Assembly (NCBI RefSeq): GCF_019397265.1
Contig: NZ_CP068985.1
Span: forward strand, 6,917,001 to 6,981,000
Source of the DNA: Nonomuraea coxensis DSM 45129
GTDB lineage: Bacteria; Actinomycetota; Actinomycetes; Streptosporangiales; Streptosporangiaceae
Length of the DNA: 64,000 nt
Direction: 5' to 3'
Part shown: positions 43,014 through 51,796 of the stretch, piece by piece
How positions within the stretch are numbered: position 1 is the first letter of the stretch
Layout of the letters: each line of letters opens with the position of its first letter
Program-made: the position numbers and the translations under genes
Notes under the pieces: generated by a model
The model's input: the letters and a program-made list of their open reading frames with translations, nothing else
What the model was told of the DNA's origin: nothing
The model's database searches: none

Positions 43014-44168
43014 GTGTTCACCTCTCGCGCCCGAGCGGCCGGAATCGCCGCGATTTTCGCACTCGCCACCGCGGCCTGCGGCGCCGCCCCCGGCACCCAG
43101 CAGACCACCGGGGCGTCACAGGGCGGGGTGAACGCCGCCACCGCCACCTCCGCCGCCGACTTCGGCGGGCTGGACAAGCTCGTCGAGGCCGCCAAGAAGG
43201 AGGGCGCGCTCCACGTCATCGCCCTGCCTCCGGACTGGGCCAACTACGGCGAGATCATCGAGAAGTTCCAGGCCAAGTACGGCATCAAGATCGAGAGCGA
43301 GACCCCCGACGCGTCCAGCGCCGACGAGATCAACGCCGTCAAGACCCGCAAGGGCCAGGACCGCGCCCCCGACGTGCTCGACCTCGGCCAGTCGTTCGCG
43401 CTCAGCGGCGCGGCCGAGGGGCTGTTCGCGCCGTACAAGGTGCAGACGTTCGACAAGATCCCCGAGGGCCAGAAGGAGCCGACCGGCCTCTGGGTCAACG
43501 ACTACGGCGGCTACGTGTCCATCGGCTGCGACGCCAAGAAGATCACCACCTGCCCTGCCAGCTTCCAGGACCTGCTGAAGCCCGAGTACAAGGGCAAGGT
43601 CGCGATGAACGGCAACCCGACCAAGGCGGGCTCCGCCTTCGCCGGCGTGTACGCCGCCGCCCTCGCCAACGGCGGCTCGTTCGACGACATCCAGCCCGGC
43701 ATCGACTTCTTCAAGAAGCTCAAGGACACCGGCAACTACAACCCGGTCGAGACCACCCCGGCCACCATCGAGAAGGGCGAGACCCAGATCAGCATCGACT
43801 GGGACTACAACAACGCCGCCTACGCCCCCCAGATGGCCGGCAAGGGCATCGACTGGCAGGTCAACATCCCCTCCGACGGCAAGTACTTCCAGATGTACGC
43901 CCAGGCGATCAACAAGGACGCCCCGCACCCGGCCGCCGCCCGCCTGTGGCAGGAGTACCTCTACAGCGCCGAGGGCCAGAACCTGTTCCTCAAGGGCTTC
44001 GCCCGTCCCGTGCTGCTGCCCGCCATGACCGCCGACGGCACCGCCGACCAGGCGCTGGCCGACAAGCTGCCCAAGGTGGAGGGCGAGCCGACCTTCCCCA
44101 CCACCGAGCAGGTCGACGCGGCCAAGGCCAAGCTGGCCAGCGGCTGGGACGCCGCGATCTCCGGATGA
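43014..44168 (+). CDS. Extracellular solute-binding lipoprotein (family 1, Fe3+/2-AEP/polyamine type)
   Basis: 384 residues. The lipoprotein signal ends in a lipobox (ALATAACGAAP). The mature part is a type II periplasmic-binding fold: LVEAAKKEGALHVIALPPDW, KYGIKIESETPDASSADEINAVK, PTGLWVNDYGGYVSIGCD, DLLKPEYKGKVAMNGNPTKAGSAF. This pattern is shared by binding proteins for Fe3+, polyamines and 2-aminoethylphosphonate. GGAGG is 4 bp before GTG 43014. First gene of a four-gene importer plus HAD phosphatase. Confidence 0.9.
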   Translation: MFTSRARAAGIAAIFALATAACGAAPGTQQTTGASQGGVNAATATSAADFGGLDKLVEAAKKEGALHVIALPPDWANYGEIIEKFQAKYGIKIESETPDASSADEINAVKTRKGQDRAPDVLDLGQSFALSGAAEGLFAPYKVQTFDKIPEGQKEPTGLWVNDYGGYVSIGCDAKKITTCPASFQDLLKPEYKGKVAMNGNPTKAGSAFAGVYAAALANGGSFDDIQPGIDFFKKLKDTGNYNPVETTPATIEKGETQISIDWDYNNAAYAPQMAGKGIDWQVNIPSDGKYFQMYAQAINKDAPHPAAARLWQEYLYSAEGQNLFLKGFARPVLLPAMTADGTADQALADKLPKVEGEPTFPTTEQVDAAKAKLASGWDAAISG

Positions 44169-44989
44169 GCCGACCCCGGTCGAGCGGCTGGCTGGGCGCG
44201 CTGCCCCTGCTGACGTTCTTCGCGCTCGTCTTCGGCGTCCCCGCCGTCGTGCTGGTGGCGGGGGCGTTCACCGCGGAGGGGCGGCCCAGCACGGCCAACC
44301 TGGCGCTGAGCCTCCAGGGCGGTTACCTGACCGCCCTGCTCGGCAGCGTGAAGCTGTCGGCCGTGGTGGCGCTGGCGGGGGCCGTGCTCGGCACGTTCCT
44401 CGCCTACGCCGTCGTGACCTCGCGCTCGCGGCTGCTGCGGGAGGCGGTGCTGACCGCCTCCGGCGTGCTGGCCAACTTCGGCGGGGTGCCGCTGGCGTTC
44501 TTCTGGATCGCCACGCTCGGCAACTCCGGCGTGGTCAGCGGGCTGGTCGGGCTGCCGTCCGGGTCGCTGTACACGTTCTGGGGCCTCGCCGTCGTCTACC
44601 TGTACTTCTCGGTGCCGCTGATGGTGCTCGCCATGGCGCCGGCGCTGGACGGCCTGCGCCCGCAGTGGCGGGAGGCGGCGGCCAACAGCGGCGCCACCGC
44701 CTGGCACTACTGGCGCTACGTGGCGCTGCCGGTGCTGGCCCCGGCCATGCTGGGCGGGGTGGTGCTGCTGTTCGGCTCGGCCTTCTCCGCGTACGCCACC
44801 GCCAACGCCATGGTCGGCACCGTCGTGCCGCTCGTCACCCTGAAGATCGCCGCCGCGCTCACCGGCGACGTGCTGATCGGCTACGAGAACATCGCGCTGG
44901 CACTCAGCCTCGACATGATCGTGGTGGCCGGCCTGGTCATGGCGATCTACCTGCCGCTGCAGAGGAGGACCTCGCGATGGCTGCACTGA
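44165..44989 (+). CDS. ABC importer permease 1 (BPD_transp_1)
   Basis: 274 residues, six membrane helices. The ATPase-contact loop is EAAANSGATAWHYWRYVALPVLAPAM (shown here only in part: EAAANSGATAWHYWRYVALP). It overlaps the binding-protein gene by ATGA and the second permease gene by 13 bp. Confidence 0.92.
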   Translation: MSRPRSSGWLGALPLLTFFALVFGVPAVVLVAGAFTAEGRPSTANLALSLQGGYLTALLGSVKLSAVVALAGAVLGTFLAYAVVTSRSRLLREAVLTASGVLANFGGVPLAFFWIATLGNSGVVSGLVGLPSGSLYTFWGLAVVYLYFSVPLMVLAMAPALDGLRPQWREAAANSGATAWHYWRYVALPVLAPAMLGGVVLLFGSAFSAYATANAMVGTVVPLVTLKIAAALTGDVLIGYENIALALSLDMIVVAGLVMAIYLPLQRRTSRWLH

Positions 44990-45834
44990 CCGGGCTGGAG
45001 CCCGTCGCCACCGCCGCCCCCGCGAAGGCGCCCGCCCGGCCGCGGGTGTGGCGCGGGCTGGTGTTCCTGGTGGCCGGGCTCTACTTCCTGGTGCCGCTCG
45101 GCGCCTCGCTCTGGTACACCCTCTCCTCGCCGGGTTCCGGGGTGTCGTTCGCGCCCTACGCCGAGCTGCTGACGGCCGAGGGCTTCGCGAGCTCGCTGAC
45201 GCTGTCGCTGGGGCTCGCCGCGGCCACGATCGCCGTGGTGCTGCTGCTGGCGCTGCCCGCGATGCTGGCCGTGCGGCTGTTCGCGCCGCGGCTGCGGCCG
45301 GTCATGGAGGTGCTGTGCACGCTGCCGCTGGTGGTGCCGCCCATCACGTTCGTGGCGGGGCTGTCCACGGCGCTGCGGAACGGCACCGAGCTGCTGGCGC
45401 CGACGCCGTTCTGGGCCACGATCATCGCGGTGCAGGACCCGGGGTTCCCGATCGTGCTGGTGCTCGCGTACGTGGTGCTGGTGCTGCCGTTCGTGTACCG
45501 GTCGCTGGACGCCGGGCTGCGCACGATGGACGTGCGGACGCTGGTCGAGGCGGCGCGCAACCTGGGGGCGTCGTGGCCGTACGTGCTGCTCCGGGTCGTC
45601 GTGCCCAACCTGCGCTCGGCCCTCGCCAGCGCGTCGTTCCTGACGCTCGCGCTCGTCCTCGGCGAGTACACCGTCGCCAGCCTGCTGGGCTACCAGCCGT
45701 TCGCGGTGTGGATCGTGACCGTGTCCGGGTCGCGTGGCCAGCTCTCGGTGGCCGTCTCGATCCTGAGCCTGCTGATCATCTGGCTGCTCCTGCTGGCCGT
45801 GTCGACCGTCTTCGGTAAGGAGAAAAGGCAATGA
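44977..45834 (+). CDS. ABC importer permease 2 (BPD_transp_1)
   Basis: 285 residues, six helices, contact loop EAARNLGASWPYVLLRVVVP. GAGGAGG lies upstream of ATG 44977. It overlaps the ATPase gene by ATGA. Two different permeases plus one ATPase is the layout of polyamine, Fe3+ and 2-aminoethylphosphonate importers. Confidence 0.92.
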   Translation: MAALTGLEPVATAAPAKAPARPRVWRGLVFLVAGLYFLVPLGASLWYTLSSPGSGVSFAPYAELLTAEGFASSLTLSLGLAAATIAVVLLLALPAMLAVRLFAPRLRPVMEVLCTLPLVVPPITFVAGLSTALRNGTELLAPTPFWATIIAVQDPGFPIVLVLAYVVLVLPFVYRSLDAGLRTMDVRTLVEAARNLGASWPYVLLRVVVPNLRSALASASFLTLALVLGEYTVASLLGYQPFAVWIVTVSGSRGQLSVAVSILSLLIIWLLLLAVSTVFGKEKRQ

Positions 45835-46919
45835 CCGCATCGGCTCCGGCCTCCGTCGAATTCCGGGCGCTGCGGCGGGAGTTCGGGAAGACGGTCGCGC
45901 TCGACGGGCTCGACCTGCTCATCGAGCCCGGCGAGTTCGTCGCCCTGCTCGGGCCGTCCGGGTGCGGCAAGACGACGGCGCTGCGGTGCGTGGCCGGGTT
46001 CGAGCGGCCCGACTCCGGCGCGGTGCTCGTGGACGGCAAGGACGTCACCCGCGTGCCCGCCAACAAGCGCGACGCCGGGATGGTCTTCCAGTCGTACTCG
46101 CTGTTCCCCAACCTGAACGCCCGCGACAACGTCGCCTTCGGGCTGCGCGTGCGCAAGGTGCCGGCCGCCACCCGGCGGGCCCGCGCGGACGAGCTGCTGG
46201 AGCTGGTCGGCCTGCCCCAGCACGCCGACCGCTACCCCCACCAGCTCTCCGGCGGCCAGCAGCAGCGGGTCGCGCTGGCCCGCGCGCTCGCCCTGGAGCC
46301 GCGCGTGCTGCTGCTCGACGAGCCGCTGTCGGCGCTGGACGCCAAGGTCAGGGTCATCCTGCGCGAGGAGATCCGGCGGCTCCAGCTCGATCTCGGCATT
46401 ACCACCGTTTTCGTCACCCACGACCAGGAGGAGGCGCTGTCGGTCGCCGACCGGGTCGCGGTCCTGCGGGAGGGGCGGCTGGAGCAGGTGGGCGCGCCCG
46501 CCGAGGTGTACGACCGGCCCGCCACACCGTTCGTCGCGGAGTTCGTCGGCACCATGAACCACCTCGCGGGGCGGCTCAGCGGCGACCGGGTGAGCGTGCT
46601 CGGCCGGAACCTGCCCGTGGACGGCCCCGTCCCGGACGGCGGCGCGGACGTGGACGTGCTGGTCCGGCCGGAGGCGGTCCAGGTGGAGCCCGCCGAGGAC
46701 GGGCCCGCCGAGGTGCTGGCGGCGTCCTTCCGCGGCGCCTCCGTACGGCTCCGGCTCGCCGTGGACGGCGGCGAGGTGCTGGCCGACGTGCCCGGCCACG
46801 AGGCGGTGCGGCTCGGGCCCGGGACGCGGGTCGCGGTGCGGCTGGTGGAGCGGCCCGTGCTGGTGGCGGCCCGTACGGTCACGGCGCCCGCCCCCGTCGT
46901 GGCCGCCGATGCCGTCTGA
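45831..46919 (+). CDS. ABC importer ATP-binding protein (PotA/FbpC type)
   Basis: 362 residues. Walker A GPSGCGKTTALR, Q-loop FQSYSLFPNLNA, signature LSGGQQQRVALARAL, Walker B LLLDEPLSALD, switch VTHDQEEAL. A TOBE-like C-terminal domain (VRPEAVQVEP) follows, as in PotA/FbpC/PhnT. It energises the importer encoded upstream. Confidence 0.94.
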   Translation: MTASAPASVEFRALRREFGKTVALDGLDLLIEPGEFVALLGPSGCGKTTALRCVAGFERPDSGAVLVDGKDVTRVPANKRDAGMVFQSYSLFPNLNARDNVAFGLRVRKVPAATRRARADELLELVGLPQHADRYPHQLSGGQQQRVALARALALEPRVLLLDEPLSALDAKVRVILREEIRRLQLDLGITTVFVTHDQEEALSVADRVAVLREGRLEQVGAPAEVYDRPATPFVAEFVGTMNHLAGRLSGDRVSVLGRNLPVDGPVPDGGADVDVLVRPEAVQVEPAEDGPAEVLAASFRGASVRLRLAVDGGEVLADVPGHEAVRLGPGTRVAVRLVERPVLVAARTVTAPAPVVAADAV

Positions 46920-47643
46920 CCCCGGCGCCGTCCCGCCCGACCCCGACGCCGTGCTGCCGGACCCCGAGGCCGTGCTGCTGGACCTGGACGGGACGCTGGT
47001 GGACACCGAGGGGGCGTGGTGGCGGGCGGTGGCCGGGGTCGCCGCGTCGCTCGGGCGGCGGCTGGACGCGGACGACGCGCCGCACGTACGCGGCCGGACC
47101 GCCGCCGACGTCGCCGCCCACCTCCTCCCCTCCCCCGCGCCGGGGGCTGTGGACGCGCTGGCGGAGCGGCTGGTGGACGCCTTCGCCGACCGGCTCGCCC
47201 GCGACGGCGTGCCGGTGATGCCCGGCGCCCGCGAGCTCCTGGCCGGCCTCGCGGCCGCGTCCATCCCGACGGCCCTGGTCAGCGCGTCCCCGCGGCGCGT
47301 GGTCGAGCTGGTGCTGCCCCGCCTGCGCCACTCGTTCCACCTGGTCGTGACCGACGGGGAGACGGCGCGCGGCAAGCCGTACCCCGACCCGTACCTGGAG
47401 GCGGCCCGGCGGCTCGGCGCGGCCCCCCAGCGCTGCGTGGCCGTCGAGGACAGCCCGGCGGGCGTCGCGGCGGCCACCGCCGCGGGGTGCCGGGTATTGG
47501 TGGCGGGACCGGAGGGGCCGCCGTCGCTGGCCCGGATCCGCGCCTGCCTCGCCGCGCCACCGCTCCCGCCACCATCCCCGCTCCCGCTCCCGCTCCCGCT
47601 CCCGCTCCCGCTTCCGCTTCCGCTTCCGGGAGAGGTCTTGTGA
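46909..47643 (+). CDS. HAD-superfamily phosphatase (beta-phosphoglucomutase-like)
   Basis: 244 residues. Motif I LLDLDGTLVDTEG, motif II TALVSASPRR, motif III Lys in GKPYPDPYLEAARRLG, motif IV VAVEDSPAGVAAA: a complete HAD active site with a C1 cap. It starts 11 bp inside the ATPase gene, so it is coupled to the importer; a role on the imported phosphorylated or phosphonate compound is likely. The last 30 residues are a run of Pro-Leu pairs from a hexamer DNA repeat. Confidence 0.88.
   Translation: MPSDPGAVPPDPDAVLPDPEAVLLDLDGTLVDTEGAWWRAVAGVAASLGRRLDADDAPHVRGRTAADVAAHLLPSPAPGAVDALAERLVDAFADRLARDGVPVMPGARELLAGLAAASIPTALVSASPRRVVELVLPRLRHSFHLVVTDGETARGKPYPDPYLEAARRLGAAPQRCVAVEDSPAGVAAATAAGCRVLVAGPEGPPSLARIRACLAAPPLPPPSPLPLPLPLPLPLPLPLPGEVL
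47581..47628. repeat. Eight hexamer tandem repeats at the end of the HAD gene
   Basis: CTCCCG five times followed by CTTCCG three times, giving Leu-Pro pairs in frame. A simple-sequence tract prone to slippage; changes in copy number keep the frame. Confidence 0.9.
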
Positions 47644-47686
47644 GCATGCTCCCGCGATCAACGGGGTGTCGGTAAGCTTGCGCGGC

Positions 47687-49336
47687 GTGAACAACGGTGA
47701 AACCTCCCACATCGGGCGCTACAGGGTGCTGAGCGTGCTGGGGCGGGGCGGCATGGGCACGGTCCATCTCGCCGAGGACTCCGCCGGCCAGCGGGTCGCC
47801 GTCAAAGTCATCAACCCCGAGCTGAGCCAGCACGAGCAGTTCCGCCTGCGCTTCCGCAGGGAGGCCGACGCCGCGCGCCGGGTGCGCAGGTTCTGCACGG
47901 CGGCGGTGCTGGAGGCGGCGCTCGACGGCGACCAGCTCTACGTCGTCACCGAGTACGTCCCGGGCCCCAGCCTGGAGCAGGCCGTACGCGAGTCCGGCCC
48001 GCTGCGCGGCTCCAGCCTCGACGCGCTGGCCGTGAGCGTGGCGACGGCGCTGACCGCCATCCACGCCGCCGGCGTCGTCCACCGCGACCTCAAGCCGTCC
48101 AACGTGCTGCTGTCGCCGGTCGGCCCCCGCGTGATCGACTTCGGCATCGCGCGGGCGCTCGACACGCTCGGCGGCGTCACCGGCACCGGCGAGCTGGTCG
48201 GCACGCCCCGCTACATGGCGCCCGAGGTGCTGCGGGGCGAGCCGGTCTCGCCGGCCTGCGACGTGTTCTCGTGGGGGTGCCTGGTGGCGTACGCGGCGAG
48301 CGGGCGGGCGCCGTTCCCCGGCGACACGCTGCCCGCCATCGTCTACCAGGTGCTCAACACCGAGCCCGTGCTCGACGACGTCGAGCCGGGGATGCGTGAG
48401 CTGGTCAGGGCCGCGCTGCACAAGGACCCCGCCGCCCGGCCGACCGCCCAGCAGCTCCTCGACCACCTCGTCGGGCGGGCCGCCGGGCCGGAGCAGGCCA
48501 CGCGGACGGTGCAGGCGACCTGGCAGCACGCCGGCGGACCGTACGGGCCGGGCTCCGCCACCCTGCCGCAGCCGGTGGACGGGGCGCGGCGCGGCAAGCT
48601 GTACGCGGGGATCGCCGCCGGGGCCGCGCTGCTCGTGGCCGCGTCCGTCGGGGTGTGGGCGCTGCTGTCGCCCGGCGGCCCTCCCGACCTCGGCGTCCTG
48701 TACGCCGAGGACTTCACCCAGACCTCCGGCGGCTGGAACGGCACCTACGACGCCAACACCGACGCCTCCTACGGATACCGGACGGACGGGACGTACGGGC
48801 TGGACGTCAAGCAGGGCAGCGGCTACGAGGAGCGGTGGGCGGAGGCCCCCGTCCCCTTCCTCGTCGCCACGCCGACGACCACGCCCAACCCGACGGCCAA
48901 GCCCACGCCGATGCTGCCGTCGTCGGTGGTCATCGGCGTCACCGCCGAGGTCAGGAAGGCGTCGGGCACCGGCGAGTACGGCGTCTACTGCCGCAGCAAC
49001 GACGACGACGGCTACTACGAGTTCGGGCTGGACACGGCGGGCAAGGCCAGGATCCGGCGGGTCGTGGCCGGCGCGGGCGGCACCCTCGCCCCTCCCGTGC
49101 AGGTGGACGGGCTGCCCGGCGGGCCGGTCAGGATCGTGGTGGCGTGCGAGCAGGTGGACACGACGGCGCGGCTGACCATGTGGGTCAACGACGACCGGGT
49201 GCTCCGGGTGGAGGACCAGGACGGGCTCGCCAACGGGTCGCTCGGGCTGTTCGCGCGTACGAGCAAGGCCGAAGGGTCGCTGCTGCAGACGACGTTCGAC
49301 GACTTCGAGCTGCGCGGCAAGAAGACCGACCCCTGA
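47687..49336 (+). CDS. Transmembrane Ser/Thr protein kinase with extracytoplasmic concanavalin-like domain
   Basis: About 549 residues. The kinase domain (about 10-270) has the Gly loop VLGRGGMGTVHLAED, Lys in VAVKVIN, catalytic HRDLKPSNVLL, DFGIA and the activation-segment GTPRYMAPE. One membrane helix (LYAGIAAGAALLVAASVGVWALL) leads to an outside domain of 200 residues: YAEDFTQTSGGWNGTYDAN, a Pro/Thr linker, YGVYCRSNDDDGYYEFGLD, VNDDRVLRVEDQDG, which looks like a LamG/DUF1080 jelly roll used for glycan binding. There are no PASTA repeats. GTG 47687 is chosen by homology; GTG 47666 is possible. Confidence 0.9.
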   Translation: MNNGETSHIGRYRVLSVLGRGGMGTVHLAEDSAGQRVAVKVINPELSQHEQFRLRFRREADAARRVRRFCTAAVLEAALDGDQLYVVTEYVPGPSLEQAVRESGPLRGSSLDALAVSVATALTAIHAAGVVHRDLKPSNVLLSPVGPRVIDFGIARALDTLGGVTGTGELVGTPRYMAPEVLRGEPVSPACDVFSWGCLVAYAASGRAPFPGDTLPAIVYQVLNTEPVLDDVEPGMRELVRAALHKDPAARPTAQQLLDHLVGRAAGPEQATRTVQATWQHAGGPYGPGSATLPQPVDGARRGKLYAGIAAGAALLVAASVGVWALLSPGGPPDLGVLYAEDFTQTSGGWNGTYDANTDASYGYRTDGTYGLDVKQGSGYEERWAEAPVPFLVATPTTTPNPTAKPTPMLPSSVVIGVTAEVRKASGTGEYGVYCRSNDDDGYYEFGLDTAGKARIRRVVAGAGGTLAPPVQVDGLPGGPVRIVVACEQVDTTARLTMWVNDDRVLRVEDQDGLANGSLGLFARTSKAEGSLLQTTFDDFELRGKKTDP

Positions 49337-49352
49337 CCAGGACCTCTTCGGC

Positions 49353-49946
49353 TCAGAGGACTCCGGCGCGGGCCGCGGCGAGCGCGGCGTCGGCGGCGCG
49401 GTCGGCGTCGCGCTCGCTGACCGGCTCGTGCGCCACGAACAGCCGGTAGTAGACGGGCGCGACCGCAACCCTGATCACCTCGCGGACGTCCACCACGTCG
49501 GGCAGCTCGCCCCGGGCGACCGCCCGCCGTACGACCTCGGCCGACTGGTCGTGCCTGGCCACCAAGAAGTCGTGCAGCGCCCGCGCCGCCGCGTCGTTCT
49601 GCACGGCGGCCGCCACGAACGCCGACGACACCGGCCCCAGCTCGGGATCGGCGAACCCCGACCGGACGAGCCTCACGATCCCCCGCAGATCGCCCTCGAT
49701 CGTCCCGGTGTCGGGAATGGGCCACGGCTCGTCGCGCGCCAGCTCCAGGGCGTCGGAGATGAGCCCCTCCACGTTGCCCCAGCGCCGGTAGACGGTCGTC
49801 TTGTGCACGCCGGACCGCTCGGCCACCCGCTCGACCGTCAGCCCGGTGTAGCCGTGCTCGACCAGCTCGGCGAGCGTCGCCTGGCGTACGGCGTCGCGCA
49901 CGCGCGCGCTGCGCCCTCCCGGTCGCTTGCTGCCACCCGCTTCCAA
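49353..49946 (-). CDS. TetR-family regulator of the resistance cassette
   Basis: 197 residues. HTH (LAELVEHGYTGLTVERVAERSGVHKTTVYRRWGNVEGLI, core GLTVERVAERSGVHKTTVYRRW), then a C-terminal TetR_C domain. It is divergent from the ABC-F gene, 74 bp away, and probably represses it. The convergent kinase gene ends 16 bp from its stop. Confidence 0.93.
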   Translation of the reverse strand: MEAGGSKRPGGRSARVRDAVRQATLAELVEHGYTGLTVERVAERSGVHKTTVYRRWGNVEGLISDALELARDEPWPIPDTGTIEGDLRGIVRLVRSGFADPELGPVSSAFVAAAVQNDAAARALHDFLVARHDQSAEVVRRAVARGELPDVVDVREVIRVAVAPVYYRLFVAHEPVSERDADRAADAALAAARAGVL

Positions 49947-49955
49947 AAACTACTC

Positions 49956-50006
49956 CAGTTGCGTTTGTCTGCTCACTTGTGATTGACTAACGCTACCGCA
50001 GTTGCG
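49956..50006. promoter_or_regulatory. Direct repeats in the TetR/ABC-F divergent gap
   Basis: CAGTTGCG occurs at 49956-49963 and 49999-50006, each followed by a T/A and TTG. They flank the AT-richest part of the gap and may mark TetR sites or promoter elements. Confidence 0.4.
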
Positions 50007-50020
50007 ATTGGAGTTCCATC

Positions 50021-51796
50021 CTGATCCACCTCCGAAGCGTTTCCAAGTCCTACGGCGAGCGCGTCGTGCTCGACGACGTCACCGTGTCCGTCAAGGCGGG
50101 CGAGCGCGCCGGCGTCGTCGGCGAGAACGGCTCGGGCAAGTCCACCCTGCTCCGGCTCCTCGCCGGGGTCGAGCGCCCCGACGACGGCGAGATCACCGTG
50201 CGTCCCGGCCGCGCCGCCGGCCCCGACGACCACGACGACCACGACGACCACGACGACCTGGGATATCTCGGCCAGACCCTCGGCCTGCCGGACACCCACA
50301 CCGTCCAGCAGGCCGTCGACACCGCCCTGGCCGGGCTCCGAGCCATCGAGCGCCGCCTGCGCGCCCTGGAGACAGCTCTGGCGACACCCCCCGGCGACGA
50401 CACCGCCACCGCCGCCGCCCTGGCCGAATACGGCGACCTGCAGACGCTCTACGAGGCCCGCGGCGGCTACGAGGCCGACGCCCGCGTCGACAAGGCGTTC
50501 CACGGCCTCGGCCTGGCCCACGTCGGCCGCGACCGGACGCTCGGCAGCCTGTCAGGAGGCGAGCGGGCCCGGCTCGGGCTGGCCTGCGTCCTCGCCGCCG
50601 CGCCCCGCGTCCTGCTCCTCGACGAGCCCACCAACCACCTCGACGAGCCGGCCCTGGCCTGGCTCGAAGACCGCCTGCGCGAGCATCGCGGCACGGTCGT
50701 CGTGACCTCCCACGACCGCGTCTTCCTCGGCCGCGTCGCCACCGCCGTCCTGGAGGTCGAGGGCGGGGCCGTCACCCGCTTCGGCGGCGGCTACGACGGC
50801 TTCCTCGCCGCCAAGGCCGCGGCACGGGCCCGCTGGGAGCAGGCGTACGCGGCCTGGTGCGCGGAGGTGCGCCACGTGCGCGAGCACGCCGCCACCACCG
50901 CCCACCGCGTCGCCGCGGGCGGCCCCATGCGCGACAACAACAAGATGGCCTACGACCGCAACGCTGGCCGCGTGCAGAGCTCGGTCTCCAGCCGCGTCCG
51001 CAACGCCCACGAACGCCTCCGCCGCCTCCTCGACGACCCGGTCCCCCGCCCCCCGTCCCCTCTTCACTTCCGCTCCCCTTTCGCCCCATCCCCTGCGCCC
51101 GTCTCCCCTGTGCCCGTCTCCGGCGACAGGACCGCCCCCACCGGGACCGCAGCGACCCCCGAGACCCCCGGGACTGATCCGCTCCCCCTGGCAGTTCCAG
51201 CTCAACGACCTCTGGACCAGGACGGGCCGGCGGCGGCCCGACGCGCAGGCCCGCCGGTGGTCGAGTTGCGGGACGTCCGGGTCGGCGAAGGCCGCCTGCA
51301 CATCACGCACCTGGCCCTCGCCCAGGGCGACCGCCTGCTCGTACGCGGCCCCAACGGCGCCGGCAAGTCCACACTCCTGCAAGCGCTCGCCGAGCAGGCC
51401 GCCCGCGCCTCGGTCAGGGTGGGCCACCTTCCGCAGGAGGTGACGTTCGCCCCCGGCCTCACCGTCCTCGCCGCCTACGGCCACGGCCACCCGGACGAAC
51501 GCGAGGCCGCCCTCCTCGCCACCGGCCTCTTCGCCCCGCACACGCTCCGGCAGAAGGTGGGCGAGCTGTCGGTCGGGCAGCGCCGCCGCCTGGCCCTGGC
51601 CCGCCTGCTGGCCTCCGAGCACGACCTGCTCCTGCTCGACGAGCCCACCAACCACCTCTCGCCGCTCCTGGCCGAGGAGCTGGAGCAGGCACTCGACCAC
51701 TACCGCGGCACGCTCGTCGTGGTGTCGCACGACCGCGCGCTGACCCGGCGCTTCCGCGGCGAACACCTGCACCTCGTAGGGGGACGCGTATGTTGA
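50021..51796 (+). CDS. ABC-F ATPase, probable antibiotic-resistance (ribosome protection) type
   Basis: About 591 residues. Two ATPase domains without membrane segments: Walker A GENGSGKSTLLRLLAG and GPNGAGKSTLLQAL, signatures LSGGERARLGLACVL and LSVGQRRRLALARLL, Walker B LLLLDEPTNHLD twice. The coding pattern starts before ATG 50066: IHLRSVSKSYGERVV is the normal first strand of an ABC domain, so the start is probably CTG 50021 (GGAG 7 bp upstream); no ATG/GTG/TTG fits. A Pro-rich linker and an Asp-Asp-His repeat are unusual. It overlaps vgb by 7 bp; the pair suggests streptogramin/macrolide-class resistance. Confidence 0.88.
   Translation: MIHLRSVSKSYGERVVLDDVTVSVKAGERAGVVGENGSGKSTLLRLLAGVERPDDGEITVRPGRAAGPDDHDDHDDHDDLGYLGQTLGLPDTHTVQQAVDTALAGLRAIERRLRALETALATPPGDDTATAAALAEYGDLQTLYEARGGYEADARVDKAFHGLGLAHVGRDRTLGSLSGGERARLGLACVLAAAPRVLLLDEPTNHLDEPALAWLEDRLREHRGTVVVTSHDRVFLGRVATAVLEVEGGAVTRFGGGYDGFLAAKAAARARWEQAYAAWCAEVRHVREHAATTAHRVAAGGPMRDNNKMAYDRNAGRVQSSVSSRVRNAHERLRRLLDDPVPRPPSPLHFRSPFAPSPAPVSPVPVSGDRTAPTGTAATPETPGTDPLPLAVPAQRPLDQDGPAAARRAGPPVVELRDVRVGEGRLHITHLALAQGDRLLVRGPNGAGKSTLLQALAEQAARASVRVGHLPQEVTFAPGLTVLAAYGHGHPDEREAALLATGLFAPHTLRQKVGELSVGQRRRLALARLLASEHDLLLLDEPTNHLSPLLAEELEQALDHYRGTLVVVSHDRALTRRFRGEHLHLVGGRVC
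50225..50257. repeat. 9-bp tandem repeats in the ABC-F gene
   Basis: GACGACCAC three times and a partial fourth copy, coding for Asp-Asp-His repeats in domain 1, just before the Q-loop segment LGYLGQTLGLP. Confidence 0.9.
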
